A stretch of DNA of 64,000 nucleotides from Phragmites australis (lineage: Eukaryota > Streptophyta > Magnoliopsida > Poales > Poaceae), in contig NC_084935.1 of NCBI RefSeq assembly GCF_958298935.1, forward strand, positions 10,722,501 to 10,786,500, written 5' to 3'. Made by a program: the position numbers and the translations under genes. Positions 35,201 through 47,022 of this stretch are shown in pieces. The notes beneath the pieces are model-generated. The model saw only the letters and a program-made list of their open reading frames with translations. It ran no database searches and had not been told where the DNA came from. Positions within the stretch are counted from its first letter, which is position 1. Each line of letters starts with the position of its first letter.

Positions 35201-35620
35201 GTTACTCTAGGTGTAGCTTCTGCCTTTCAGAGGAATCTCTAGGAGACTAAGTTAGCTGATGAGACCATTGAACAAGATCGTATCATTGAAGTTACCTCCA
35301 AGCTTGTTTCTATCACAAGAGTTTTTGTACAGAATGAGATCACTCAGTAGCATCCAGTTCTCCTCATCCTGGATGTGAAGAACCCATAAAGCTTAGAGGT
35401 GAAGATAATGGTGATTTCAAAGCTAGATATGCTCACAACTTGCCTAGAAAATTGAGCCCCAACCAAATGAAAAAGGATGCCACCCGAAGCCCCATTCGAG
35501 GGGGCAAAGGGAAATTTATTGAATCTCTTAAAAGCCAACTTCCTGATGTATGAGCTGTTGAAGGAACTTCTTTTTGTTTCCTGCAAGCAGAGGATAGAAC
35601 AAGCACATTCCTCCACCTTG
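32300..35620 (-). pseudogene. LINE ORF2 (endonuclease, reverse transcriptase, zf-RVT), broken
   Basis: The endonuclease shows CSILCLQETKRSSFN (catalytic Glu in QETK) and NGASGGILFHLVGAQFS. RT fragments include HIILIPKVNN, VIHKLDFEKVFGTVDHKLI (first catalytic Asp region) and IQYANVTIMKAHQRELFCLK. In the last of these the YADD box has been lost, leaving YAN. Next come NFAKSCLVLINLS and RPFTYLGLPLGTTKMKF, which are well conserved. The zf-RVT region has FTWQRITKTKLT, NYNYVLCNLNMEETAFHLF and SVRCWSFLGIA. The loss of the YADD Asp pair plus frameshifts make it inactive. Confidence 0.82.
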
Positions 35621-36899
35621 GCTATAACTACTCTCTATTTATCCTCTCCATTGACACCTCTGATGTTCCAGTTGAGCACGTTCCAGCTTCTACTATGATT
35701 ATTTATTGACCTTAGTAGGCTAGAACAAACTCGAGGGGGTGATGCACTTGCTCAACTCTAGGGAGACCATGACCCTTCATCAGCCAATGGTTGGCAATCA
35801 AAACTTGGTCTAAGCAAAAAAAAAAACTTGGTGACGAACGAGGTTGCCTTCATTGAAGCAAAATAGCAACAAAAGTAGAAACCACAACTACATGGCTGAC
35901 AGGTACCAGTAAGAGGCCGCACCTCCTATTGTCTGATTTTGAATAGTGTTACACATCGATTCTAGGGGTGGCAAAACCAGGAAGTGAAAATGGCTAAATG
36001 TTAGAGACATGAGCCTAGTGGACCAGGGCCCTGGTTTCCCAAGGAAACTGAAAACCTCATGAAGAGAATATGAAGAGCAATACAAATGGAGAAACAACAT
36101 AGACCAATAAGAGGAGAAAGTGAAACAAGGGTTACATGCACTAGAAACTAAGCAGTCTAAGAAATAAATTACATCACCATAGCCCAATGGAGAGGCTGTC
36201 CAAAAGTTAGAACAGAATGTCGTATGAGAGCGAACCCCTGCCAAAGACCACCCATCCCAAAAGATTAACATGACAAAAGTCCATCTATAACTATGTCAGA
36301 AGAGAAGCTACCACTGATTTGGAGTTCTGGATCCACTAGTCCATTAGTTTGTAGCACACCAGTAAACACCTCATTAGGAGCAATGTTGCAATCCTCCACC
36401 ACTCAGCTGGATAGTGTCCATAGAAATTTCAAGGAAAGGGTCAGGAAAGCTACCAAGGTCAGCTAGGGAGGGGAATTTTGAAGGGCCAAGGAAGAAAGGA
36501 GGAGAGATGGGAATACCATCTAGTAAGGTTGGTGCAATTAGGGGGGGGGGGGGTTGGAACCTTTTGATTGTGGCGCTTCTTCTATGTGTAGAAGCTTAGA
36601 TAATGTCTCATATTGATCCTTAGAGCTTGGCCTCCAGTCTCTTGCTTCTATGCGCAGGTTATCCTGGAGCAAAGAAGGTGAATCCTGAGCACTCACAGAC
36701 TTAGCAGGCAGTCTGTGGGACTTGAAAGATACATTTTGGGTGGGGCAGTGTATTTGATTACCTTGTTCCTTTTGTAGTTCTGCTTGATGGGCATGCTAGC
36801 CTTAGATTCATAAATATCTTTCATTTGGACATCATGGTCTGGATCCTAAAGTTCGTTAGCCGCACCAGAAGAAGACTGCACCATGGAGATATCCAAGGG

Positions 36900-39600
36900 A
36901 GTGAACATAACCTAACTAGGAGCATACATCCTAACAACATTTTCCCTTATGCCTTCCAAGAGGGAGAGGTCTACTGTTCATTGCATTAAACAAATTCTAG
37001 GGATGGAGCTGGGCTGCTATTGGCGCCACTATGTAGATGATGATGCTTGAGGAAAGGTAGAGGCGAGAACACATGCCAGCGCTTTTGACATGAATGGCTC
37101 AATCCAGCTAGGTTGCACGTCCAACTGATCAAGTTTGACCATCTGAAGATCATCCTGGTGCTAGGTAAACACTCGCATGTTATGTCTGAAGTGAAGATGC
37201 CAATCTTGGCCAGTGTCAGAGGAGGAACTAGTACAGTAGAGCTAGTATCCGAAGAGGTAGAGAGCTCATTCTGTGGGTGTAGCGGGTGCTGGGGAACTTG
37301 TTGAGCCACTTGCAGAACAAGCGGCCAGGCATGCCAGGTGTTCTACTGCTACTGGAGTTCTTCCACCGCGTTGTCCCAAGAAGGGTCTAGTTGGGGTTGC
37401 TGCTGAAGCGTGTCTTCCTCAAATTTAGGTTCATCGAGAAGAACAAGAGGATGGAAAGGGTGCGGTTTACCTTTGTTGGGAGCGACGTCATCTTTGTTCA
37501 TCGGGAGGGGGTCTGCAAACTCATTGTTCAAAATGTAAACTGGGCAAAAAGTCAAGGACCTACCAACCCCTCCCATTCTCACCCCTAGTCTGATGACCAA
37601 GCTGCGAGGGACTAGTTCAGCACTATCGAATAGACACTTGAAGAGAACATAGGCCTTGCTTATGGCACCGAAGTTCTAATATACTAACTTTCCAAAAGAT
37701 GCACATGCTTGATCCAGGAAAGCTAGGTTCATATAGTCCAATGGAAAACCCTGAAACATAAATCACCCAATCCTCAAGAAGGGGGAATTCCTAAAATTGA
37801 GATCCTGGTCATGCTCTATGAATCTGATGGTGGTACCATTGATGATGTGGGGGTTGCCATTGAATAGCATGTCCCTCTGGTAGACATCTCTAAGCTGGAG
37901 AAGGGTAATCTCGAAGCGATGAGGGCAGGAATAGAGACCCTAGAAATGCAGATGATCTTCAATGTGCAACCTAATTTGCTGCGAGAAGAAATTGTAGTCA
38001 TCCAGCTGCAAGAACTCAGCCTCATCAACGGCCAGCACATACTCTTCGTGTGCGTTGAGAGGGTTTCCAGCCAAGGGCACACAAGTCATGGCGAGACAGT
38101 TAGGACTGCCATCCTTCAGCACCATTTCTAGTGCAATGAAGTGCAGGGGGTCGATCGCAAAGTTAGCCATGGTAGGAAGCAAGCTCAAGGCAATCTTGGT
38201 AGGATGAGGGATACTTTCTAAGGGAACGATAGCGATGGAAGAGCAAGAGATTGTGGAAGGTGAAGGGTTGCTAGAGAGATCGAGGTGAACAATTTCTTTG
38301 GGTTTTTTTTAGGATTGGAAGGTTAGAGGGGAGTTAGCATGGATGGGATAGTGGGGTACTGGTTCTAGTACTTGGGCTGGAACCTTGCAAACTGCTGAAC
38401 GACGTGGGCTAGCATGTCTCTGTTGATTTTAACCTTCATTTCCAGCTGTTCCTCAACCTCGAAATAAAGCAATTTGATTTCTTATGCCCATAACCAAAGT
38501 AGCCTTTTCATCTGATCGCACTAATTCACTCCTTAAAGCTGTGTCCCAAAGCTAAACATTTGACACATGAACCATAAAATCTCTTATCCAGCTCAGAAGA
38601 TGAAGCATTATCTTGGAGGAAAGAGCCTTTTGGCACGGTGATGTTCCAAGTGGGCCTCTGAACTTTTCCTGAAGCAGTGCCTCGGGTAATGAACCTTCTC
38701 GCCTTAGGTAGGGCAGGAGATGACTGCCTCTCCTACTATCTGTGATCTTTTGCTGCCTCTACCCCCTTGTCGGAGGCAAGTCTGGCCTTCTGACTAGCTA
38801 ATAACTCTCTAAGGACACGTGGGATTGACAACACACTGTTGGACAAGACCGCTCTTATTGATATCTATGCTCCTTTTCAAACGGGAAAAACTCTCTGGGC
38901 AGGGATCACGTTTGAACTAGGAGGGAAGAAAGAGGTTCCTGAAAATGAACATGGGAGAACGGAATTGGAGATCACCAGGCAAATGAACTGCTAGATCTTC
39001 AGAGACGAGCCTGAAGGAGGAGGGATCAACTTTTTGGAAGGAGAAGGAAGAACCAACGAAGGATCAAATGGAACTCGTTTGAGATAAGAATTAGATTTCA
39101 ATTTCTTCCTATGAGAAACCAAGGTCTATTGACTAGCCTCTTCTCTAGACCAAAGCCTACTTTCTTGGATCCAATCCATCCCCCCATCTCCCCAGAGATG
39201 GAAGTAAATGTCAAAGTGATTGGTAGTAATATGTTTAAGTGCATAGATTAGCATCCCAACATGCTTAGAGCCAACCAAGAAGCGAAAATTCCTATCATAT
39301 TCAAAGCAAACATGGAAACCCGCTGGGGTTCCACCAAGCATAGCATGTACAACCCAGGTCACCACATAACACATGAGCTGGAAGGTGTAATATCTCCTGA
39401 AGACCGCAAGCATGAAGAAGCAATCATTGGTAGTGGAGGAGGGATGGTGTATTGTGGTTCCAAAGCGCGTGAGGACCTCCGCCTGAAATATTCTTCCATA
39501 AGAGAGTTCCCAATGCTTCATCACTACGAACGGACGATCCCCCATTGCATCGAACGAAAGGCACCGAGCTAGATGCTGAAGCCATGGAGAACACGAGTGA
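36900..39600 (-). pseudogene. LINE ORF1 (RNA-binding/chaperone-type protein), broken
   Basis: ORF1 proteins of plant L1s bind the element RNA. The start region reads MGDRPFVVMKHWELSYGR and includes VGMLIYALKHITTNHFDIYF followed by HLWGDGGMDWI, a word shared by ORF1 of grass LINEs. A later segment (38,188-37,350) carries FRNSPLLEDWVIYVSGFPLD, YMNLAFLDQACASFGKLVY and AELVPRSLVIRLGVRMGG, typical of the ORF1 C-terminal half, then VYILNNEFADPLP. No CCHC knuckle is recognisable between them. Stops and shifts break it into at least five frames. Confidence 0.7.
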
Positions 39601-39715
39601 CTAGGGAGGTTGAGGGGGCATCCGAGGGTGAGCAGGAGCTAGCAGAGGTGAGAGCGAAGCGAGGGCGAGAGCATGAGAGAGAGCATGGGAGGGCATCTGA
39701 GGAGACTCTCAACTA

Positions 39716-40205
39716 CTATTTAATTGCCTAGTTTTGTTCTTTTCTCATTGTACCAATCTCTTTGAAATCGTGCTTCGATTGGGGCAATGGCACTTGCTGT
39801 GCCGCTTGGACTTAGAGGTGTGCGATTTGTGCAGTGTTGGGGCCTCACAGCCCTTAGGTCCTCAAGAGGACATGAAAGACTGCACTCTTTACCAAGCACA
39901 ACCAGGTTGCTTCTTTCCTTGCCTAATGACAAGCATGACCTAAATATATTTATCTGTGGATCTTTAGTTTTGCTTTTAAGTTTTTAACCTTTTGTTTCCT
40001 TCTATCTATACAACTTGGTGGTGTTTCATTTTCTAGCCATGTCTTCTAGAATTAGGAAATGTGATTATGGTTATAGAAATAGTAAGAAAAAAAAAAGACT
40101 TGACAACCTAACTGAAAATGGTGCTCTTGATATGTTATTGTAAAAGAATCTCAAGTTACTTCTGAAAATTAAACTATTGATGTTGTTGTTCATAAGAGCC
40201 ATGGT
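39716..40205 (+). mobile_element. Probable hAT-type transposon, part right of the LINE
   Basis: Non-coding AT-rich sequence leads to a plus-strand frame at 40,039 reading MSSRIRKCDYGYRNSKKKKR followed by a linker ending in a stop. Short basic N-termini of this kind begin ZMYM1/TTF-type hAT transposases of grasses. No zinc finger or catalytic core follows; homology stops near 40,200. With the CAGGCCTG end at 31,761 it may be one element split by the LINE. Low certainty. Confidence 0.35.
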
Positions 40206-41981
40206 GCATAGGTATGTGTTGTCGCTATGGACATCTTTCCTACTTTCGTAGAAGCGCAAGTTTCAGATCCTTTTATCGCAGGATGCTTGGAGCACTGCCT
40301 CCAGTCCCCAAGTCTCAGCCTCTTCAGATCATGGATGTCACATCCTCCGAGGGAGGAGGAAGCAAGTACGGCAAGCCCCTAGAATCGGCTGATGCCAGCC
40401 AGGAAGTGGAGCTCGCAATAGCCCCGGCAATTGTGAAAAGGATGTTTGAGTTGCCTGAGGACATGACCTGGAAAGAAATCATCCAAGGTCTGAGTGGTCG
40501 TGACCCAGAGTCGACCTTCACCTCCTTTCCTTCGGTAAGCATTTCCATGAAAGATAACCGTTTAGTTGATGAAATAATAGGTACTGACCTGATTTTTGTA
40601 GTTGTCACGTTATAGTTGCACAAACTTTGTGGCAAGACCGAGAAGGCTGCTTGAGTAGCTGAGCTTGAGAAGGAGGCCACCGAGATGCGCCATCAGCTTT
40701 CCCAGGAGATCACTGAGAAGAAGAAGACACACACAGAGCTAGAGGGCTAGGCAAAATGTTAGCCCCTGACAACCCAGATATGCCGCCTCTTCACCTTCTC
40801 GTCCTGAATGTGATGTCCTAAAAAATTCTCTGAGACTCATGACTCCCAGGTCTAGGAGGAGATCCGAATGTTTGTCACCCGGTAATAGCTTGCCGCAACC
40901 TTGACGTCTTCCAGGAGGTGCTCGCTGGAGTCGGTATTCAGGTGGAGCTCGTGGGAGGTGCCGATATAGTCAGACTAACCACCCAGGCGACTAAGCTTGC
41001 CAAGGCCTACGGGGGGGCTCTGAGGGAAGATGGCTGAGCTCATCTCGAGCTAGGCTCGGAGAGGCACAGAGGAAGTGGTTGCCCAGGTGTTGGCCATACT
41101 AAAGGCACACTACCAGAACATTGACACCAGTGTTCTCCAAGGAGACTTCCCAGGGAGAAGGATGAGGAGTCAACGTAGAACGTAGAGGAGATGCTCGGGC
41201 CGACCAAAGCTTATGTGGATGCGATGGACTTTGGGCTTGGGTCATCGCCTTAAAACTTTTATCCTATAATATGTAATATAGAACTCAATAGCTTGTTAGA
41301 GTTTTAGGAGTTTTAATCTTAAATGCTTTGCATTTGAGGAGTCTACTAGGTACTGGATGTGTTCGATGGCATATCACGATATTCTTATTTCTTCCTTTGA
41401 TTATTTCAGGACGTGTTAGTCACTAGTTAGAGCGCTAATTATGGCCAGGCTTAGGTCCGCTTGAGTGGAAGGCGTCATAGCCCCCGGGCAATCATGGAAC
41501 ACAATAATGAACCTTTTCGCAACCTCAAAGTTGCAATGTGATAGTCCTTCTATTCTCATTAGAATCAGCTTTCAGAATGTACACAATATGTCATTTTTGG
41601 TTTCCAGTACTAAGTACTTGTTAAGCCCTCGACTGTCTGCTCGGGAAGGTTTTCCGGGTAGACAGTCTAAATGAAAGATGTAATAAAGTGAAGAGAGCTC
41701 ATATTTCCTTTAGGTTGTAGAAAGAGCTTTTCGCTGCCCCGAGTGCACGCTTGATATGAGGTTATCCAGAGGCAACTTACCCCGTTGTCGGGCATTAGAA
41801 TGCACAAGAAGACAAGTAAGGCGGAAAAAGATTTCAAGCGACTTTCTAGGAAATATTATCTTTATTATTATGAGGTACTCTTAGTACTTGGGACTTACAA
41901 AGCTAATTGATGACCCACGAGCTATTGTAGGCCTAATATCTTAAACCTAAATGACATAGACTAAAGTAAGTCAATAAGTAG
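40206..41981 (+). pseudogene. Unrecognised coding remnant with coiled-coil stretch, possibly the antisense ORF of a Tat element
   Basis: A plus-strand frame (40,214-40,615) contains EVELAIAPAIVKRMFELPED then MTWKEIIQGLSGRDPESTFT. After stops, the reading continues with AELEKEATEMRHQLSQEITE (helical, charged), VFQEVLAGVGIQVELVGGAD and a tail ending near 41,250. I do not recognise the protein family. It lies on the opposite strand to, and downstream of, the Tat-type protease at 47.99-48.56 kb once the inserted element is removed. Some Tat elements carry an extra antisense ORF between pol and the 3' LTR, which fits that position. The final 700 bp (41.25-41.98 kb) has no coding signal. Confidence 0.35.
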
Positions 41982-42845
41982 TGATGGGAGTTTTACTCGA
42001 TCTTCCAAAAGGTAATGTGATAAGTTGATTTGGTAGAGTTTCGACGTTGATAATCCAAAGGCTTCGACCAGAACAGATCGAGAACCCTAGCAATCACTAC
42101 ACCACCACTTCGTGGTTATCAACCGTGCCGAACGTGGTTGACCTTGCCAAGAAGACTCTTCCTGCAAGTGAATCGAGAACACAAGCAAGAATATGGTAGA
42201 TGCAATCTGAATAATGCTAATTACCAATGAAGACCTCTAAGTTGGGGTTCCACAACCGATATACAAGAAAATTGTCTAAGCAGAATAATATAAGCACAAC
42301 CCAAGTCTAAACTTTGACGGCTACTACATCTATATATGGGGGACGTGGGAAGGTTGACCTAGGGTTGTGTGGCCGTGGGGAGAGGCGTACACAACCTGGA
42401 CTCTGACCCTAACTTGCTTACAAGACCCGATAAGGCCCACAATGGTGACACAACACATTATTTTGCACATTATTTCATTGACTCTGATTAATATATAAGG
42501 AATCTAAGGATTAGACTAGATACATTGGAAAGGGTGTGTCATAATCTTTTCATCAAGTCTATGAACGCCTTAATTGGACTTTGTATGTGAAAGTTATGCC
42601 CGTTTTATTGATATGTTGTCCTGAGACTCCAAACTGAATTTGGGGTTCGACTTGATAATGACTTTGAGTCCGAGTAGACTTGGCCTTTGAGAGGTGACGT
42701 CCAGATCATATTGTGGTGCTTATCCCATGTTCCTAAGCAACAAAACATCACAATAAATTAGTAGCATCCCATCCTTTACAAAGAAAGCATTAACAATGAG
42801 GAACGATTTAGCTTGTGTGTATCCGAAGGAGTGATGTCCTCATCA
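41982..42845 (-). repeat. 3' LTR of the non-autonomous gypsy element
   Basis: 864 bp, TGATGGGAG...CCTCATCA on the plus strand; collinear with 47,023-47,871. A TATATAG-type promoter word lies near 42,331 (minus). The purine-rich tract (minus AAGAAGGGCAGGA) adjoins at 42,846-42,858. Confidence 0.85.
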
Positions 42846-42858
42846 TCCTGCCCTTCTT
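42846..42858 (-). promoter_or_regulatory. Polypurine tract of the non-autonomous gypsy element
   Basis: The minus strand reads AAGAAGGGCAGGA directly upstream of the TGATGAGGACATC start of the 3' LTR. Confidence 0.6.
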
Positions 42859-43218
42859 TACAACAAACTGTTATCAGCTTGCGTATATCATTATCTTGCC
42901 CATAAATTTTTACACAAAGCAAAATGCATAAGGAACTCTCGTTATGTAATATAAGTTCTTTATCAAACAATTGTAATTCTCTTTGAAATGATTATACCTG
43001 ATCATAATTGACTATAGTAGACAATATTGGTATAATGTATGCATGTGTCACTTCTTGCTCCCCTTCTTTAAAAGAAGTGGTATAGCATGGCAACCTGGTA
43101 TCAATTGCATCTTCTGTACAAAGAAAGGTGAAGCAATAGTTATGGTGTATGGTAGTAGCCAACAGTGCTCCCTTTCTTGAGAACTATTCTATAGATTGCA
43201 AATAGAACTACAAAACCT

Positions 43219-43995
43219 TTACATGACATTAATAGTGCTACTGTAGTCCACTAAATGTTCACTTTGTGGCACAATAATATAAGGTTTCAGATTTAAATAA
43301 ATATAAATTTGATGCACCATATACTCTTCTTTATCATTGTATTTGCCAATAACATGAAAATTATTTTGTGACAAGCATAGCAAGTCAGAATTAAGTTTTA
43401 AATTCTCTTCTAAACTCGTTACATCACAAAGAACATCAAATTCAATAAAATCTAAAGTGTTTAGAGAAGTTAGCAATTTCATATCTTCTTTCTCACTAGC
43501 AATGCATTGAACATGTTTAATTTCATAATAAGTATTTATTTGTATAACAAAATGAACACATTCATGCACAAGTTGTGGTTGCGATATAAGTGAAGCATTA
43601 CCACACAACTCTTTTTTTTTTCCAGAAGGAACATCAAGCAAATCATCTTTCGACAAAGATAAATCAAGAATTGGTTCCACTAACACTTGTTATACATTAA
43701 CATCATTGGTGGAAAATTTATGCACATCAAAACAATTCTCACCTTGAGTGATTGTAGCAACTTTTTCATTACCTTTGTTCTCTTCCTCAACTGATATAGA
43801 TGCATTAGCATTTGTACCTTTTTGAAACATGCATGGGGCAGCAAGTGTTTCCTCTTTCTCCCTGTTCTTCTTGTTTTCATCCATCGCTTTGTTGATTTTG
43901 TTATCCTGCAAAAGGTTAGTAACAATAGGAGGCAAAGAGCTAGATATATCCTCAATTGAAACTAAATCATTTTTGCATTCAAAGCATAGCATGGC
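43219..43995 (-). pseudogene. Unassigned ORF region in the non-autonomous gypsy element
   Basis: The 155-codon minus frame 43,686-43,219 is acidic and hydrophobic and has no known catalytic motif. It includes LLDVPSGKKKELCGNASLIS, KLLTSLNTLDFIEFDVLCDV and FHVIGKYNDKEEYMVHQIYI. Two further minus frames overlap at 43,680-43,995. Similar words occur, to my memory, in other non-autonomous grass gypsy elements, but I cannot name a function. It lies where RT-integrase would be in an autonomous relative, between protease and the 3' LTR. The length and a lack of internal stops over 155 codons, in an otherwise battered element, are notable. Confidence 0.45.
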
Positions 43996-44325
43996 AGCTC
44001 ATTATCATAAAATTTCAGCAAGGTCAGATTTAGTGGTAAACATAACACACCCTTTCAATTTAATTTGGTGTCACTTTCTCCTTTTTCGAACTTAGAATTT
44101 GGTGTCACTTTTTTCCTTTTTGGGTGGGTAAATATTTTTTCTACTTTCTGATTTCCATATTCATGCTCACGCTCTTTTCTCTCCTTTTTAGCTATCTCTT
44201 TTTCACATGTTATAATTTTAGCAGGGTTAAAGATAGAAAAGTTATTTTCTTTCCTTTATGCATAAGGGTATACTTATTACTTCTATCATGATATGTTGCA
44301 TCAGTATCAAACTCCAATGGTCGTC

Positions 44326-46100
44326 CTAGCAAAAAAGAGCATGATTGCATGGGCACTGCATCGAAATAAGGACAATCATGTTATGAACCAATAGAAAAAT
44401 GCACCCACCTATTTGCATTACCTTCACCTTGCTGCTATTGTTGAACCATTGAATGTGGTATGGGTGAGGATGTGTTCTTGTCGGCAAATCAAGCTTCTTG
44501 ATCAAATCTGAAATTACCATATTGTTGTAGCTCCATCCATCAATAATGACACGAACACGACAATCATAAAATATGAGGAACATCTGAAATAAATTGTAGC
44601 ATTGTAGTTGTTCCGCTTGCTCCATTTTGGTGCTTAACACTCGCTACACAATGAAGGTCATGTAATTCTCCATGGTTGCTGCCCCCAACACGTCCTCATT
44701 GTTGATATCCGTCTCATGTTCATCTTCATCACCTGCATGGTTTGCTGCAAGAGCATATTCCTCATCGACATCACTAGCACTTAGATAACCACCATATTCT
44801 GTTGCAATGTACACTCACTGACTTGGGCAATCCTTCATGACATGGCCCATTCCCTTGCATTTGCAGCACACAATCCTAGTTGTACAGCCCGTGGAAGCAA
44901 CCGAAGAAGAATTTTTGTCTAGAGCCTGCACACTAGTAGATTTACTTACCTCGGGTGCTTGTGATGGTGTCGGAGGTGTTGTTAAATGCGTCCTACTCGA
45001 GAAGGGGGAAGCAGACCATGTAGTAGAAGGTGGGGTTGTTTTAACTTGTCCCGACATTGATCTTGGTGTAGATGTGCTTCCAAATTTGTTCCTTGGCCTC
45101 TATTGTCATCCCTGCAATTCTTTTTCTGCCAAACATGCAAGTTGGAATAATCTAGGAACACTATCATATTCTTTGTAATCAACTATGTCCTGAATTTCAC
45201 GTCTTAACCCTCCATAAAAGTGTGCCATTGTAGCCTCTTCGTCCTCAATAATATCACAATGTAGTATACTAATTTGTAGCTCCTGATCTATTACCTTGGT
45301 TCAAGCGCTACAATTTCTTACGCAAATCATGTTTAAAAGTGTGTGAAACAAATCTGTTACACATAGCAACCTTTAAAGCATCCCATGTAGTATGCACTAA
45401 CCCATCGTTGCATACCCTATTCCACCAGATGAAAGCAAAATCCTTAAATTCACTAGTGACTTGTGTAACTTATGCACTTCGGGAACTAAATGAGTTTTAA
45501 ATTTCCATCTACCATCATCTCCCAACCTAAATACATTTCAACATCATAAAAACCGACAAAAGATGGTATGGTGAACTTAACTTAAGAAAATAGATCATTA
45601 TTAACATGTGGGTTATTTTACTGAAAGTTATTACCTCTCATACCTTGACGGTGAAGTTAAGTCGGTTCCTTTGACTTGAATATTGGGCTGCAAGGGCAGC
45701 ATTGGCATCACGTTCTTGCCTTAAAATTTCATCATTCGCAATGGACTCATGTTCATGGGCTGCACCATGAGGATCCACACATACATTATTTAGTGAATGA
45801 TTGGCTAACCTATCAAAACGTGCATTAAGCATTACAATACTATCATTGAGTCATTGAAATGTAGTATTTGTCTCTGCAAGCTTCTTATCATTGTTTTCAT
45901 TAATAGCAAGGTGGTACTCATCCAACAATGTCATGAGTTTTTCTCTCAAAGCACACTCTTGCACATCCTGTGCTTCACCTGCCACAGTTAGTAGCAAACA
46001 GGAGAGGCGATTGCAAGGGGAGAACCTATTCTGATCAAGAGAAGGTGGAGCTCAGACAGGTAATATTTAGTAGCAAGGAATAGCAATTAATGAATTCATA
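44326..46100 (-). pseudogene. Gag and protease of the non-autonomous gypsy element, broken
   Basis: The gag start region reads MLNARFDRLANHSLNN. A heavily mutated matrix/capsid part follows (FVGFYDVEMYLGWEM readable near 45,540). A zinc knuckle CCKCKGMGHVMKDC lies at about 44,825-44,870. The protease region (44,640-44,326) has LFQMFLIFYDCRVRVIIDGW then HPHPYHIQWFNNSSKVKV. IIDGW corresponds to the IIDGG/DTGS active site, with Trp for Gly, so activity is doubtful. The HPHPYHIQW word is shared with the CRM-like element at 57.4-57.76 kb, so the two have related gag-protease modules. Stops are frequent. Confidence 0.75.
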
Positions 46101-46383
46101 TTAGCAAAGCTGAATAGAAGTCCACAGTACTCGTCACAATTGTTGGCCTGAACGCATTCCTAGAACTACATCAAGCAAGCGGACTATAGGATACAAGCAC
46201 AATGGAACAAAATTCGCAAAGCAAATTGAATTCTCTTTCTTTCTTTTTCTTTGCAAATTTTTTTTGTTTGTACTCCTTTTTTTGGCACTCTTTGCTTCTT
46301 GTTTTTTCCTTTTTTTACGAACGTGACACAAACTCAAAACTCTTTTATTACTTATCTAGATCCATTGAGGTGAGCAGGACACA

Positions 46384-46387
<4 letters not shown>

Positions 46388-46450
<63 letters not shown>
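46388..46450. repeat. (CT)n microsatellite
   Basis: About 31 CT dinucleotides in the 5' leader of the non-autonomous gypsy element. The Ser-Leu repeat frame across it is an artefact. Confidence 0.97.
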
Positions 46451-46453
<3 letters not shown>

Positions 46454-46582
46454 CTTTGGCTAGCTCTGTTTCGTCTATGGAATTTCTACTCGAGCTGTGA
46501 CTGGCAATGCACGATATGATGAGTGCGTAGGGTGTCCAAGAGCAACTAGAAACAGATAGACTCCGACTAGGCTGTGGGGGGC

Positions 46583-46744
46583 GAAACCGAGTAGGTAGTT
46601 GAATCTAACTAGGTGGTTGAACCCGAGTAGGTGGCCGAACCCGAGTAGATGGTCGAATCCGACTAGATAGTCGAATCTGAGTAGGTGGTCAAATCCGACT
46701 AGGTAGTCGAACCTGAGTAGGTGGTTGAATCCAACTAGGTGGTC
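46583..46744. repeat. Nine tandem copies of an 18-bp unit
   Basis: Units of the form GAACCCGAGTAGGTGGTC follow one another nine times without a gap (46,583-46,744), each differing by one to four bases. They lie between the primer-binding site and gag of the non-autonomous gypsy element. As 18 is divisible by three, the minus strand reads a hexapeptide repeat of the D-H/Y-L-V/L-G/R-F kind, but no start codon or ORF supports translation. Confidence 0.92.
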
Positions 46745-47004
46745 GAAACGGCTGATGACACAATCTCGGTTATAGCAAACAAAACCCTAATTGCAATGGA
46801 TGTAGCCAAGGACAAGCTTAGATACACCACGACTAAATCAGCAAAGACTCGACTCTACAAACTAGAGCACGATGACTAGACCAGCAATAAAGATACTGAC
46901 GATGGACTTGAACTCAACAATGCCAAATTGGAAACAAAATTGCGAAAGGAACAAAGTGGTTTGGACAGCAGAAGAACTAAAATCTAAATCTTTTTGTGCG
47001 GCAA

Positions 47005-47020
47005 CCTGGCTCTAATACCA
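47005..47020 (-). promoter_or_regulatory. Primer-binding site (tRNA-Met type) of the non-autonomous gypsy element
   Basis: Minus strand TGGTATTAGAGCCAGG, two bases inside the 5' LTR, one mismatch from the usual TGGTATCAGAGCCAGG. Confidence 0.88.
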
Positions 47021-47022
47021 CT

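Larger units (their letters stand above)
32165..39715 (-). mobile_element. L1-type LINE (non-LTR retrotransposon), near full length but decayed
   Basis: On the minus strand the order is ORF1 (about 39.6-37 kb), endonuclease (about 35.6 kb), reverse transcriptase (about 34.5-33.4 kb) and a C-terminal zf-RVT region (about 33-32.3 kb). It ends at an A-rich tail (minus TTAAAAAAATAAGAAAAAG near 32,160). Many stops and frameshifts interrupt both ORFs. The length of about 7.5 kb fits grass L1 elements. The 5' end is not sharp, and a target-site duplication could not be found with confidence. It appears to lie inside the hAT-like element. Confidence 0.8.

Noticed and set aside
32140..39740. Target-site duplication for the LINE
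   Set aside because: T-rich words near both ends (GTTCGTTTCTTTT and GTTCTTTTCTC) are similar, but low-complexity and imperfect.
46202..46519. Ser-Leu-rich ORF through the CT microsatellite
   Set aside because: Low-complexity artefact inside a retrotransposon leader, on the strand opposite to its genes.
46583..46744. CRISPR or protein-coding repeat
   Set aside because: Units are directly adjacent with no spacers, and no start codon or supported ORF covers them.
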